NCBI GenBank assembly: GCA_036272735.1
Contig: DATAYF010000310.1
Span: forward strand, 1 to 7,946
Length of the DNA: 7,946 nt
Direction of reading: 5' to 3'
From: DATAYF01 sp036272735
GTDB taxonomy: Bacteria > Chloroflexota > Ktedonobacteria > Ktedonobacterales > Ktedonobacteraceae
Of the stretch, positions 1 through 5,872 are shown in pieces. Under the pieces are notes generated by a model. It saw nothing but the letters and a program-made list of their open reading frames with translations, had not been told where the DNA came from and did not search any database. Each line of letters begins with the position of its first letter. Position 1 is the stretch's first letter. The position numbers were made by a program, and so were the translations under genes.

Positions 1-1226
1 GTATCCGAAAAGGTCGGCAAGGCTTTGGCGTACCAAGCGGTCTGACGAACAGGAAATGGCTGCCCATCCAACATCTGTTGAGCAAAGATGGTGACGAGCG
101 AAAACAGAGCCAACAAAGCAGGAGTCGTGCGCGCAATTGCCAGTTCCGACCATTGACGCTGCGTCTCAACACCCAGATGCGCGCGAACCTCATGGAAGGT
201 GACTTCGACGGTCCAGCGCAGGACAAACCACTCGACGATTTGAGACGCTTCTGCCTGTTGATCGGTGCAAAGCAAGGCCATGGGCTCGTATTGGCACTGG
301 GGATCGCGAATGAGCACCCAACGGATCGCGACCGGAGGGGTGGGCGATTGATACCACAGTGCTGCGCCCGTTGCGATCTCCATCTCTCGTGTTCCTCCTC
401 CATACCAGGACAGCCGGCACTTCCGCCAGAGCGTGTGCGGGTCGTGCAGCCGTTCTGCCAGTTTGGGTTGTCGTTTGCCTTTCAGGGCTGGCCGACCTTT
501 TTTGCCCGGAACGGGCGGCGGGGCTGGATCATACAAACAGGCATCCAGGCGCAAGCGCGTGATGACACAAACGCCAGACAAGCGGCTGACTTTCAGCAGG
601 AAATCCAACACCGCGTAGGTCCCATCGGCCACCACCACCAGATGGTGCTCTGGCATCCAGCAAGATACTTGCAAGATCATTTGCCAAGCCCAATCCGTGA
701 TGGTTTTGTGTCGCATGTGGCGTTCCTCGTGGTAGCGTTCAGAAGGAGCCAGCACGGTCAAAAAGGGCAAGGCCCAGATCCGGCACGCCCAAGGAATGGG
801 AGTCAAGAGCATCAGGGCGATCCAGCGCAAGCCATTGGTTTTCACAAAGAACTCCTTACTCGAACGCACCGGATCGCGATAGACCCCTCGCGCGGCAATC
901 TCGCGGCCTCGCCAACGTTCGATCGTTTCATCGATGCCCATGACCAATGGCGCGTTTCTTGGGAAAAATAGGCACAAAAGCTCGGCCAACAACCGGCGAC
1001 TGAGTTCTCGACTCGACCATTTCGCACGACTGAGGACGCGGTGATAGTTCTGGAACTGCTTCTCGCCCGAACATCCCATTACCCGCAAGAGCGCGGCAAC
1101 GGTCCGCTCTCCTGGAGCCAGGATCGCTCCGATTACGAGCACTTTAGTCCATTCCCACACGCGTTCGCTCATGACCGTTTCAAATTGGCGCAACGCCTGT
1201 ATCATTTTTTGGGGCAGTGTCAGCAT
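1..1226 (-). CDS. IS701/IS4-like DDE transposase, 3'-truncated by window edge
   Basis: This DDE transposase would catalyse cut-and-paste movement of its own insertion sequence. On the minus strand an uninterrupted frame of 408 codons starts at the ATG at 1226-1224 and leaves the window without a stop. I chose this start because a purine-rich GGGAAAAGGGAGAG stretch precedes it, and because family members as I remember them begin with a short Leu-Pro segment before the conserved ERVWEW.KVLVIGAILAPG block (about residues 21-39). The block GEKQFQNYHRVLSRAKWS (54-71) follows. The likely catalytic triad is D99 (MGIDET), D201 (VVADGTY) and E341 (RWTVEVTFHEVRAH). A Lys/Arg/Pro-rich insert spans residues 240-256. 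Family members are about 430-450 residues long, so only the C-terminus should be missing. The family name rests on remembered similarity to DDE_5/IS701-type proteins. Unlike the other transposases in this window it has no frameshift, so it may be recent or active. Confidence 0.85.
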   Translation of the reverse strand, partial: MLTLPQKMIQALRQFETVMSERVWEWTKVLVIGAILAPGERTVAALLRVMGCSGEKQFQNYHRVLSRAKWSSRELSRRLLAELLCLFFPRNAPLVMGIDETIERWRGREIAARGVYRDPVRSSKEFFVKTNGLRWIALMLLTPIPWACRIWALPFLTVLAPSERYHEERHMRHKTITDWAWQMILQVSCWMPEHHLVVVADGTYAVLDFLLKVSRLSGVCVITRLRLDACLYDPAPPPVPGKKGRPALKGKRQPKLAERLHDPHTLWRKCRLSWYGGGTREMEIATGAALWYQSPTPPVAIRWVLIRDPQCQYEPMALLCTDQQAEASQIVEWFVLRWTVEVTFHEVRAHLGVETQRQWSELAIARTTPALLALFSLVTIFAQQMLDGQPFPVRQTAWYAKALPTFSD

Positions 1227-1266
1227 CTCTCCCTTTTCCCTTGTCAGAAGGATGAGAGAGGGGTCA

Positions 1267-1310
1267 GCGCATCCAACGGTGAAAACTGTCCGTTACGATA
1301 GTGGATGCGC
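1267..1310. repeat. Inverted repeat just outside the left transposase
   Basis: GCGCATCC (1267-1274) is perfectly complementary to GGATGCGC (1303-1310). Inside it AACGG (1275-1279) pairs with CCGTT (1290-1294), giving a 13-bp stem with an 8-nt one-sided bulge and a 10-nt loop. It lies about 40 bp upstream of the transposase start, where a terminal or subterminal IS sequence would be expected. It also lies about 80 bp past the stop of the convergently placed nitroreductase end. No T-run follows on either strand, so it is not a classical terminator. The other IS end is outside the window, so its role is undecided. Confidence 0.4.
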
Positions 1311-1387
1311 CCCCCTCCTTGCACAGAGAGAAGGAGAGAAAAGCCCTCTCACTTCTGCTTTCCCCTTTCAGAGAAAGCCTTGCTCTT

Positions 1388-1915
1388 CTACAACCAGCCT
1401 TCCCAACGCACCACCTCATCAAAAGGCTTGCGTCCGTTCCTCTTGGGAGACGAAGGTTTCTCTTGGGGCACCGGATATCCAAAAGAGAGAACGACGTGAA
1501 AGTTCAGATCAGCAGGAACATTGAGAACCGCTTTGGCTTTTTCTGAGGAATGCATCCAGGTAATGCATGAGCCAATGCCGAGATCCCACGCTGCCAGTTG
1601 CAGATACGCTGCGGCCTGTCCCAGATCGAAGTCAGCAGCACCCCCTTCGTTCGAGGTGACAAGTGCGAGAGCAAAAGCAGCATGGGACACATGATCCGCG
1701 TACTTTCCACACGCTGCCAACTGTCGCAGCGTCTCGCGATCTCGAACCACGACAAAAGACCAGGGCTGTTGGTTGTTTGAACTTTGTGCACGTCGCCCCG
1801 CGTTCACTATCGTCCGGATATCCGCTTCTGATACCGCTTGCTCGCTGTATTGACGTGTTGCACGCTGCGTGCGAATAAGTTCTGCTACCTGGATTTTTTC
1901 TTTTCCATCTTGCAT
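1388..1915 (-). CDS. Nitroreductase-family FMN oxidoreductase
   Basis: This is a flavin-dependent NAD(P)H oxidoreductase of the nitroreductase fold. Such enzymes are cytosolic, usually homodimeric, and reduce nitroaromatics, quinones or related electrophiles; the natural substrate cannot be read from sequence. It has 175 residues, in the range of the compact members. Visible features are the N-terminal FMN-phosphate motif RATRQYSE (18-25, with R18 and R21), the SSNNQQPWSFVVV block (45-57) typical of the family's FMN-binding loop, a helix with DLGQAAAYLQLAAWDLGIGSC (split around residue 105), and the late strand LSFGYPVP (143-150) followed by a Lys/Arg-rich tail. The ATG at 1915-1913 has a good Shine-Dalgarno sequence (GAGGAG, about 6 nt upstream). 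It reads in the same direction as the esterase remnant, 119 bp upstream, so the two may once have formed a small detoxification unit. The gene is intact. Confidence 0.9.
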   Translation of the reverse strand: MQDGKEKIQVAELIRTQRATRQYSEQAVSEADIRTIVNAGRRAQSSNNQQPWSFVVVRDRETLRQLAACGKYADHVSHAAFALALVTSNEGGAADFDLGQAAAYLQLAAWDLGIGSCITWMHSSEKAKAVLNVPADLNFHVVLSFGYPVPQEKPSSPKRNGRKPFDEVVRWEGWL

Positions 1916-2034
1916 GTTCTTCTCCTCATTTTCAATGTTCTATCTTCCTGTTCATGGGATAAACCGACTTTCTTTCACTCCCCGTTTTACATGTTGCATG
2001 TTTCCTGGAGAGAAGCGCCGACACAGTTCATGAC

Positions 2035-2397
2035 TCATTGCCCTTCCTCAAGTTCTTTGTTGATGGCATCCGATTCGCTGACTATTCGGCGGAAGAAGAG
2101 CGCTGCTTCCTCTTGTACGATATGCTGGAAACTTTTGGAGAAGTCGAATCCATGTGACACTCCGCTGTACAGATGCAGATCGCACTCAACTCCGGCGGCT
2201 AGCAACGCCTGATGAAAACGGATCGTCGGCGGATGAGGCACATGCAGATCGGCGGTCCCATGCAGCAGAATGGTCGATGGAAAAGCGGACGAGACGTAGG
2301 TGAATGGACTGGCCCGTTTGATATCTTCTGCGCTTGAGATTAACCCGTTTTTGTCCAGTCCGAAAACGTGGAAGGTAAACTGGAACTGCTCGTAATT
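2035..2397 (-). pseudogene. Alpha/beta-hydrolase (esterase/lipase) C-terminal remnant
   Basis: This is the C-terminal part of an alpha/beta-hydrolase fold esterase related to acetyl-esterase/BD-FAE-like enzymes. Read leftward from about 2397, the frame gives NYEQFQFTFHVFGLDKNG, then RASPFTYVSSAFPS, then ILLHGTADLHVP with the likely catalytic Asp, then GVSHGFDF with the likely catalytic His, and a C-terminal helix ending at the stop at 2035. About 120 residues remain. The N-terminal half is absent, including the oxyanion His-Gly and the GxSxG nucleophile elbow, because the open frame runs straight into the IS3 element end. An internal GTG at 2241 could start a 68-residue peptide, but it would have no catalytic Ser. 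The missing half is not found to the right of the IS elements within this window, so the gene was both interrupted and partly deleted or moved. Confidence 0.8.
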
Positions 2398-2422
2398 TGC
2401 TACACTCTCAGAGAAGAATACG
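2398..2422. repeat. IS3 left terminal repeat (degraded)
   Basis: Read inward on the plus strand, this segment contains CTC.CAGAGAAGAATACG, which partly matches CAGTCGAAGAACATGG read inward from the right end. It lies directly after the orfB stop region and where esterase homology ceases. The exact end base is a guess. Confidence 0.4.
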
Positions 2423-2427
2423 TTACA

Positions 2428-3311
2428 TCAAAACGTGTTCTTCTCCTTCAACCACAATTTCTGCTCTTCATAGGTCATCGGACTGACGTAACCAAGAGCT
2501 GAATGACAACGTTTTCGGTTGTAAAAGGTCTCGATGTAGGAGAAGATCGCTTGTCTGGCTTCTTGTCTGGTCAGATAGCTATGACGTTCGACGCACTCCT
2601 CTTTCACCGTTCCGAAAAACGACTCCATCATCGCGTTATCGTAACAGTTGCCTTTCCGGCTCATGCTCACGCGAATCCCATACTGCTTCAAGAATGCCTG
2701 ATAGCCCGCGCTGGTATATTGGCTGCCTCTGTCGGAATGGTGCAGGAGTCCTGCCTTTGGGCGTCTGCAGGCGACCGCCATCTGGAACGCATTATGCACC
2801 AACTGCTCATTACGTTGCTGATCCATGGACCAGCCCACCACGCGCCGCGAGTACACATCGATGATGGCCGAAAGGCGAGAGCCAGCCTTCGGCGGTCCAA
2901 ACCGCCGTAATATCTGTCAGCCATTTCTTGTCTGGCTCGCTCGCCGTAAACTCTTGATGCAGGAGATTAGGAGCTACCGGATCGCTGTGACAGCTATCCG
3001 TCGTCACCACCCGACGCCGTTTCACCTTGGCACATAGTCCTCGCTCACGCATCAAGCGGGCAATCCGTTTGCTCCCACATCGCAGCCCACGCTCTTTCAG
3101 TTCGGCGTGAATGCGTGGACTTCCATACACTTGGTGATTGTCCTCATAAGCCTGCCTTCATCTGCTCCGCCAGGATTTCATCCTGAAGATGTCGTGCAGA
3201 AGGCGGTCGTTTGCGCCATTTGTAATACGCGCTCTCATTGATCCCAAGTACCTGGCACAGACGCTTCACCGGATACTCCTGAGCGTTTTCGGCAAGAAAG
3301 TGAAACTTCAT
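2428..3311 (-). pseudogene. IS3-family transposase OrfB, two frameshifts
   Basis: This is the rve-type integrase subunit that with OrfA makes the IS3 transposase. It begins at the ATG at 3311-3309, overlapping the orfA stop (ATGA). The frame reads MKFHFLAENAQEYPVKRL, then LGINESAYYKWRKRP. Near 3146-3155 one surplus G shifts the frame inside a K-A-A-Y-E-D-N-H-Q region. It continues as VYGSPRIHAELKERGLRCG, then KKWLTDITAVWTAEGWL with the first catalytic Asp. Near 2870-2882 an extra base shifts it again. It resumes as SAIIDVYSRRVVGWSMD, then LLHHSDRGSQYTSAGYQ with the second Asp, then NCYDNAMMESFFGTVKEE with the catalytic Glu and its Lys. It ends LGYVSPMTYEEQK and stops at 2428. Every family block is present, so the gene was full-length before the frameshifts. 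As it stands no full-length OrfB can be made. Confidence 0.85.
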
Positions 3312-3605
3312 GGCTGGTGTCGCGAGAAGACAATGATGGCTTTTTTTAAAATATCTCGTTCTTGTCTGGCCACTTCCAGCTCGCGTTTGAGTCGGCGTAG
3401 CTCTTCCTGCTTTCGCAGTTTGATGCCCGCTACCTGGAAATGCCTGCTCTCTTTGCTCTGCCAATTGCTTGCGCCAGTTGTGGATCGTACTATCACTTAC
3501 CCCGAGGTCACGGGCAATCTCGGTGATGGGTTTTCCTGACGTATTGGCCAGTCGGACGGCTTCCACCTTAAATTCTTTCGTGAACGTTCTTTGCTCTTTC
3601 GGCAT
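3308..3605 (-). pseudogene. IS3-family OrfA (HTH protein), one frameshift
   Basis: OrfA is the helix-turn-helix DNA-binding subunit of an IS3 transposase. The start is taken as the ATG at 3605-3603, with AAAGG just upstream; a longer in-frame start at 3644 would add 13 residues and overlaps the putative -10 box. It reads MPKEQRTFTKEFKVEAVRLA, the HTH segment EIARDLGVSDSTIHNWRKQL, then AFPGSGHQ. An indel in the CATCAAACTG stretch (3416-3425) then throws it out of frame. The expected continuation, KLRKQEELRRLKRELEVA plus RQERDILKKAIIVFSRHQP (leucine-zipper-like), lies in the neighbouring frame and stops at 3308. The indel happens to place the N-terminus in the same frame as orfB, so a chimeric 153-residue product ending at 3144 is open instead. 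Confidence 0.82.
3338..3347 (-). other. Programmed -1 frameshift slippery site of the IS3 element
   Basis: On the minus strand the orfA frame reads TTA AAA AAA GCC, giving the heptamer A_AAA_AAA followed by G, the classic IS3-family slippery sequence. A -1 slip gives KKSHHCLLATPAMKFHF, running straight into OrfB, which is the expected OrfAB transframe fusion. No convincing downstream stem-loop was found by eye. Function is now moot because of the other frameshifts. Confidence 0.7.
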
Positions 3606-3632
3606 GGTCCTTTTCCCCTTTGCGTTCTTTCT

Positions 3633-3638
3633 AGTATA
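3633..3638 (-). promoter_or_regulatory. Possible -10 box for orfA
   Basis: TATACT on the minus strand lies about 30 nt upstream of the orfA start and just inside the IS right end, where IS3 elements carry their transposase promoter. No good -35 hexamer is seen at 16-18 bp, so the call rests on the -10 alone. Confidence 0.35.
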
Positions 3639-3640
3639 AT

Positions 3641-3661
3641 CCATGTTCTTCGACTGGACCA
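3641..3661. repeat. IS3 right terminal repeat
   Basis: Read inward on the minus strand, the element begins TGGTCCAGTCGAAGAACATG. It starts with TG, as IS3-family ends do, and lies exactly where the homology of the neighbouring transposase remnant stops. It matches the left end only in part. Confidence 0.5.
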
Positions 3662-4488
3662 GACCGGGGCAAGCTCACAAACGCAAAACCAGCGAGATCG
3701 GAGAGTACCGCTCCATTGCCATATTGGCCGTCGAGCCGGAGCACTGTGCGTTCTGGTGAGAGCTGATGGGTCGCCAGATACCGGCCAATGGCGGAGATTC
3801 CCTTGCGCAGTTCCTCCCGATAGCGCCCATTCCCTCGGTTGCCGAAACTGCCGAGCCACTGATAGCTATGCGCCTGTGACACCGTTGTTCGTGTCCTGAC
3901 GACTTCCCCCCGCTTGCGGCCCGCGCTCGGCCAGGCGCGCAGACGCCGTCCAACCGACGAAAGGCCGGGGGCAGATCATCGGTCTGAGGTAAGGCGCGAG
4001 GGCTCGCGGCTTCCCGCGTGCCGTCGATGTCAAACACCATCCAGGAGTTTCCCACGAGGGTCCTTCAGCTCTCCGGTTTGATTGTCGGGCGTGAGTGGGC
4101 GCGCGATCAGATCATCGAGAAACAGCGTCCGCAGAGCTTCGACTGATTCCTGCGTCAACGCCGCTAAAAACCGCGAGAGCGTTGAGCGAGCGGGGAACCG
4201 ATCACGCTCAAACAACGCCATGAATGGTCCAGCAAACGGCTGGAGTCGCTCGTAGAACTCCTCCAGGGTGCGTTCTCCACTGATGGCGTAGCCGAACAGC
4301 ACCGCCAGAAAATCAATGACCTCATAGCGCCCAAAACGCTTCCGTGCAAAATGTATCCCCTCGCTAAGCTTGGTCAGGATGCCGTGCTTTCGCAGGTACT
4401 CGACAATGAGCACGACTTCCCCAAACCAGGAGGGTGTCGAGGACTCTGGCCGAGAAATGGCCTGAATACTGACTGGGGAAGCAGCCAT
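3662..4488 (-). pseudogene. Truncated, frameshifted DDE transposase (IS1380/IS4-like)
   Basis: This is the N-terminal two thirds or so of a DDE transposase of a type I recall from Chloroflexi/Ktedonobacter genomes; the exact IS family is uncertain. The likely start is the ATG at 4488-4486, with AAGGAG about 13 nt upstream. Blocks in order are WFGEVVLIVEYLRKHGIL, then RFGRYEVIDFLAVLFGYAIS, GERTLEEFYERL, FPARSTLSRFLAAL and ALRTLFLDDLIARP. One extra A in GGGAAACTCC (4044-4053) shifts the frame into WMVFDIDGTREAASPRALP, which has the first Asp. A second indel at about 3915-3932 shifts it into GRKRGEVVRTRTTVSQAHSY. RLDGQYGNGAVL then carries the second Asp. The protein ends abruptly at AFVS, where the IS3 right end begins, so the C-terminal domain with the catalytic Glu is missing. 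It is non-functional on two counts, frameshifts and truncation. Confidence 0.75.
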
Positions 4489-4773
4489 ACCAATCGATCG
4501 TTCTCCTTCACATTCTCGATTTTTGGAAGACCCTGCATCGTGCTTACCCGCCCGTTGAGCGCGGGTGTGCTGCTGGTCACCCTCGGGCCAATAGAATGCC
4601 AGGAGCAGTTCCATTAGTCGTTCATCACGCGCCACCAGTGGCACGAATCATCGCCGCCAATTCGGCAGCAATTGGCGGATGTTGCCGGAGCCATTCTTCC
4701 ACAAACACCGACTGCGATTGGGCTCCGCTCCCATCTCACGGAAAGAGAAACGTTGATTGGGGTTCTCGCTCAT
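4489..4773 (-). pseudogene. Broken short reading frames, possible remnant of an unrecognised gene
   Basis: No intact gene is seen between the transposase remnant and the sigma-factor stop. Three overlapping minus-strand frames look protein-like in sequence. MSENPNQRFSFREMGAEP starts at 4773 (its ATG overlaps the sigma-factor TGA as ATGA) and stops at 4648 after 41 residues. The second frame, reading SQSVFVEEWLRQHPPIAAEL and on to IRATGGA, stops at 4625. The third reads VARDERLMELLLAFYWPEGD and enters the transposase frame from 4644. Together they could be one roughly 80-residue protein split by two indels, but I recognise no family and the join points are guesses. Alternatively this is simply the IS end plus spacer. 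Confidence 0.3.
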
Positions 4774-5657
4774 CGGTCGGAAAGCATCGAGAGGTGTAAC
4801 TGGCTCAAGCGTGCTGGGTCAGAAATCACATCGATCTGAGTGATCATACCCCCCGTGATCGTGAACTGGACGGCAAAGCGCAGCCGCCCAAAAGGTGCCA
4901 CGACGACGCCAACTGCGCCGTTCACCAGCGCCTGTTGTGCGAACCGGGGATATAACCGGGCCAGCCACAAGAAGGCTCTTGCTTTCCTGATCACAGCCAT
5001 CGCTCCACAAACGACCTGTGACTTGCCCTTAAAGTCAGTCCGGTACACAATATCTGGGTCGAGCAGGGCGAGCAGCGCATCGAAGGAGCCGGCACGCGAG
5101 GCCGCCAGGAAGGCGTCAACCAGTTCTCGGCTTGCGGCTAGATCAGCGTCGATGACCTTGGCCCCTCCTCGTATCCGGCGGCGCGCGCGGCTGGCGAGTT
5201 GCCTTGTCGCAGCGACTTCCCGTTCCACAATGGGAGCGATCTCATCGAAGGGCAGAGCGAAGATGTCGTGGAGTACGAAGGCAAGGCGTTCGGCAGGTGT
5301 GAGCGTCTCAAGGATCACGAGGAGCGCGAGACCAACCGAGTCGGAGAGCTCGGCCTCTTGCTCTGGATCGACCATATCAGAAGAACTGATGTCCGGCTCA
5401 AAGCTGGAAGCTTCCAGCGACTTCTCGCGTCGTAATTTGCGTGAACGCAGCATATTCAGGCTGATACGCGCCACGGTCATTGTCAGCCAACCACCCAGGT
5501 TCGGGATGCTGCTCGTGTCGGAGCGGTAAAGCCTGAGCCAGGCTTCCTGGACCGCGTCGTTGGCCTCTGCGCGGGAACCGAGCAAGCGGTAGGCCACCGC
5601 TTGGAGATGGGGACGCTGTGCCTCGAATGCTTGCGCCAACCATTCTTGGTTCTCCAT
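4770..5657 (-). CDS. ECF sigma factor of the ECF41/SigJ type with SnoaL-like C-terminal domain
   Basis: This alternative sigma factor directs RNA polymerase to a small regulon. It has 295 residues, starting at the ATG at 5657-5655 with GGAGGAAG upstream; a longer frame exists to 5759 but would begin upstream of the apparent promoter. Sigma region 2 spans about residues 10-80 (HLQAVAYRLLGSRAEANDAV, QEAWLRL, GGWLTMTVARISLNMLRSRK). Sigma region 4 spans about 110-162 (LETLTPAERLAFVLHDIFAL, PFDEIAPIVEREVAATRQLA, SRARRRI). The remaining 130 residues (LVDAFLAASRAGSFDALLAL onward) form a SnoaL-like domain, which in ECF41 proteins controls activity in place of a separate anti-sigma factor. The family's DGGGK signature appears here as DFKGK (208-212), and a C-terminal DPARL resembles the usual NPDKL. 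The gene is divergent from the efflux gene and both share a promoter motif, implying autoregulation and control of the pump. It is intact. Confidence 0.9.
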   Translation of the reverse strand: MENQEWLAQAFEAQRPHLQAVAYRLLGSRAEANDAVQEAWLRLYRSDTSSIPNLGGWLTMTVARISLNMLRSRKLRREKSLEASSFEPDISSSDMVDPEQEAELSDSVGLALLVILETLTPAERLAFVLHDIFALPFDEIAPIVEREVAATRQLASRARRRIRGGAKVIDADLAASRELVDAFLAASRAGSFDALLALLDPDIVYRTDFKGKSQVVCGAMAVIRKARAFLWLARLYPRFAQQALVNGAVGVVVAPFGRLRFAVQFTITGGMITQIDVISDPARLSQLHLSMLSDR

Positions 5658-5692
5658 TGATATTCTTCCTCCGTTCGGTGTTCTCATAACCA

Positions 5693-5720
5693 TAACACAC
5701 GAAGCTTGTCTGATGTGACA
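5693..5720 (-). promoter_or_regulatory. Putative ECF-type promoter of the sigma-factor gene
   Basis: On the minus strand TGTCACA (5720-5714), a 13-bp spacer and GTGTGTTA (5700-5693) lie about 35 bp before the sigma-factor start codon. TGTCACA is the -35 motif I recall for ECF41 sigma factors. The same bipartite motif occurs on the plus strand before the transporter. The position supports the 5657 start and self-activation. Confidence 0.6.
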
Positions 5721-5726
5721 GCAATT

Positions 5727-5754
5727 AGTTCCCAGACGCACATCTCCTGGAACT
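5727..5754. promoter_or_regulatory. Dyad between the divergent promoters (possible operator)
   Basis: AGTTCC (5727-5732) is inversely repeated as GGAACT (5749-5754). The match extends by two more base pairs (AG/CT) if one C is bulged. The dyad is centred near 5740, in the 59 bp between the two putative -35 elements, a natural place for a regulator to bind. Arms of 6-8 bp can arise by chance. Confidence 0.3.
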
Positions 5755-5779
5755 TTCATGGTTTTCGTGTCTGCGATGC

Positions 5780-5807
5780 CGTCACATTCTCTCCTGGTGG
5801 TGTGTTA
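5780..5807 (+). promoter_or_regulatory. Putative ECF-type promoter of the efflux gene
   Basis: CGTCACA (5780-5786), a 13-bp spacer and GTGTGTTA (5800-5807) repeat, on the plus strand and with the same spacing, the motif found before the sigma-factor gene. It lies 65 bp upstream of the transporter ATG. Transcription would start around 5812-5816, close to the AAGGAG of the short leader frame. Confidence 0.6.
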
Positions 5808-5821
5808 AGTAAGGAGATGAC

Positions 5822-5869
5822 ATGAGCATTGTGCTTGTGATGAACCAATGGAAAGAGAGTGAGGACTGA
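5822..5869 (+). CDS. Possible 15-residue leader peptide before the efflux gene
   Basis: ATG at 5822 opens a 15-codon frame, MSIVLVMNQWKESED, ending in TGA at 5867-5869, three bases before the transporter ATG. A strong AAGGAG (5811-5816) lies 5 nt upstream, better placed than most sites in the window. The last codons cover the transporter's own GAGGA ribosome-binding sequence (5861-5865). Its translation could therefore set access to, or couple, the pump's start, as leader peptides do for several resistance genes. No alternative stem-loops were identified. If the transcript starts near 5814, part of the leader's ribosome site would be lost, which weakens the case. Confidence 0.35.
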   Translation: MSIVLVMNQWKESED

Positions 5870-5872
5870 CAT

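Larger units (their letters stand above)
2398..3661 (-). mobile_element. Decayed IS3-family (IS150-like) insertion sequence
   Basis: This is an element of roughly 1.26 kb, the usual IS3-family size, with orfA and orfB overlapping on the minus strand. The right boundary is placed at 3661, where the inward sequence begins TGGTCCAGTCGAAGAACATG. The left boundary is placed near 2398, where TGCTACACTCTCAGAGAAGA begins. The two ends share only a degraded match (CA[G/C]TC and GAAGAA cores), so the left limit is uncertain by several bases. The element contains an A7 slippery site and the complete D, D and E residues of the integrase, but one frameshift in orfA and two in orfB. The left flank is an esterase gene and the right flank is another transposase gene. 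No matching 3-4 bp duplication is evident (ATT outside on the left, GAC outside on the right). Confidence 0.8.

Noticed and set aside
78..971. Plus-strand open frame of 297 codons
   Set aside because: It lies entirely opposite the minus-strand DDE transposase. Its translation is low-quality (rich in Gln, Arg and His, with no domain), while the minus strand shows conserved transposase blocks and the D-D-E residues.
1320..1387. Pyrimidine-rich stretch after the nitroreductase as a terminator
   Set aside because: The only stems are short and overlapping (GCTTTC/GAAAGC), without a clean U-tract in the reading direction.
1989..2001. ACATGTTGCATGT dyad upstream of the nitroreductase
   Set aside because: The arms are only 5 bp with no supporting promoter pair. 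It could be an operator but is well within chance.
4840..5529. Plus-strand open frame of 229 codons
   Set aside because: It is antisense to the sigma-factor gene. The Ser/Arg/Ala-rich translation is typical of a shadow frame, and the minus frame has clear sigma regions 2 and 4.
5658..5759. N-terminal extension of the sigma factor (start at 5759)
   Set aside because: The extra 34 residues are not sigma-like, and the extension would place the start upstream of the putative promoter. The ATG at 5657 has a good ribosome site and fits family length.
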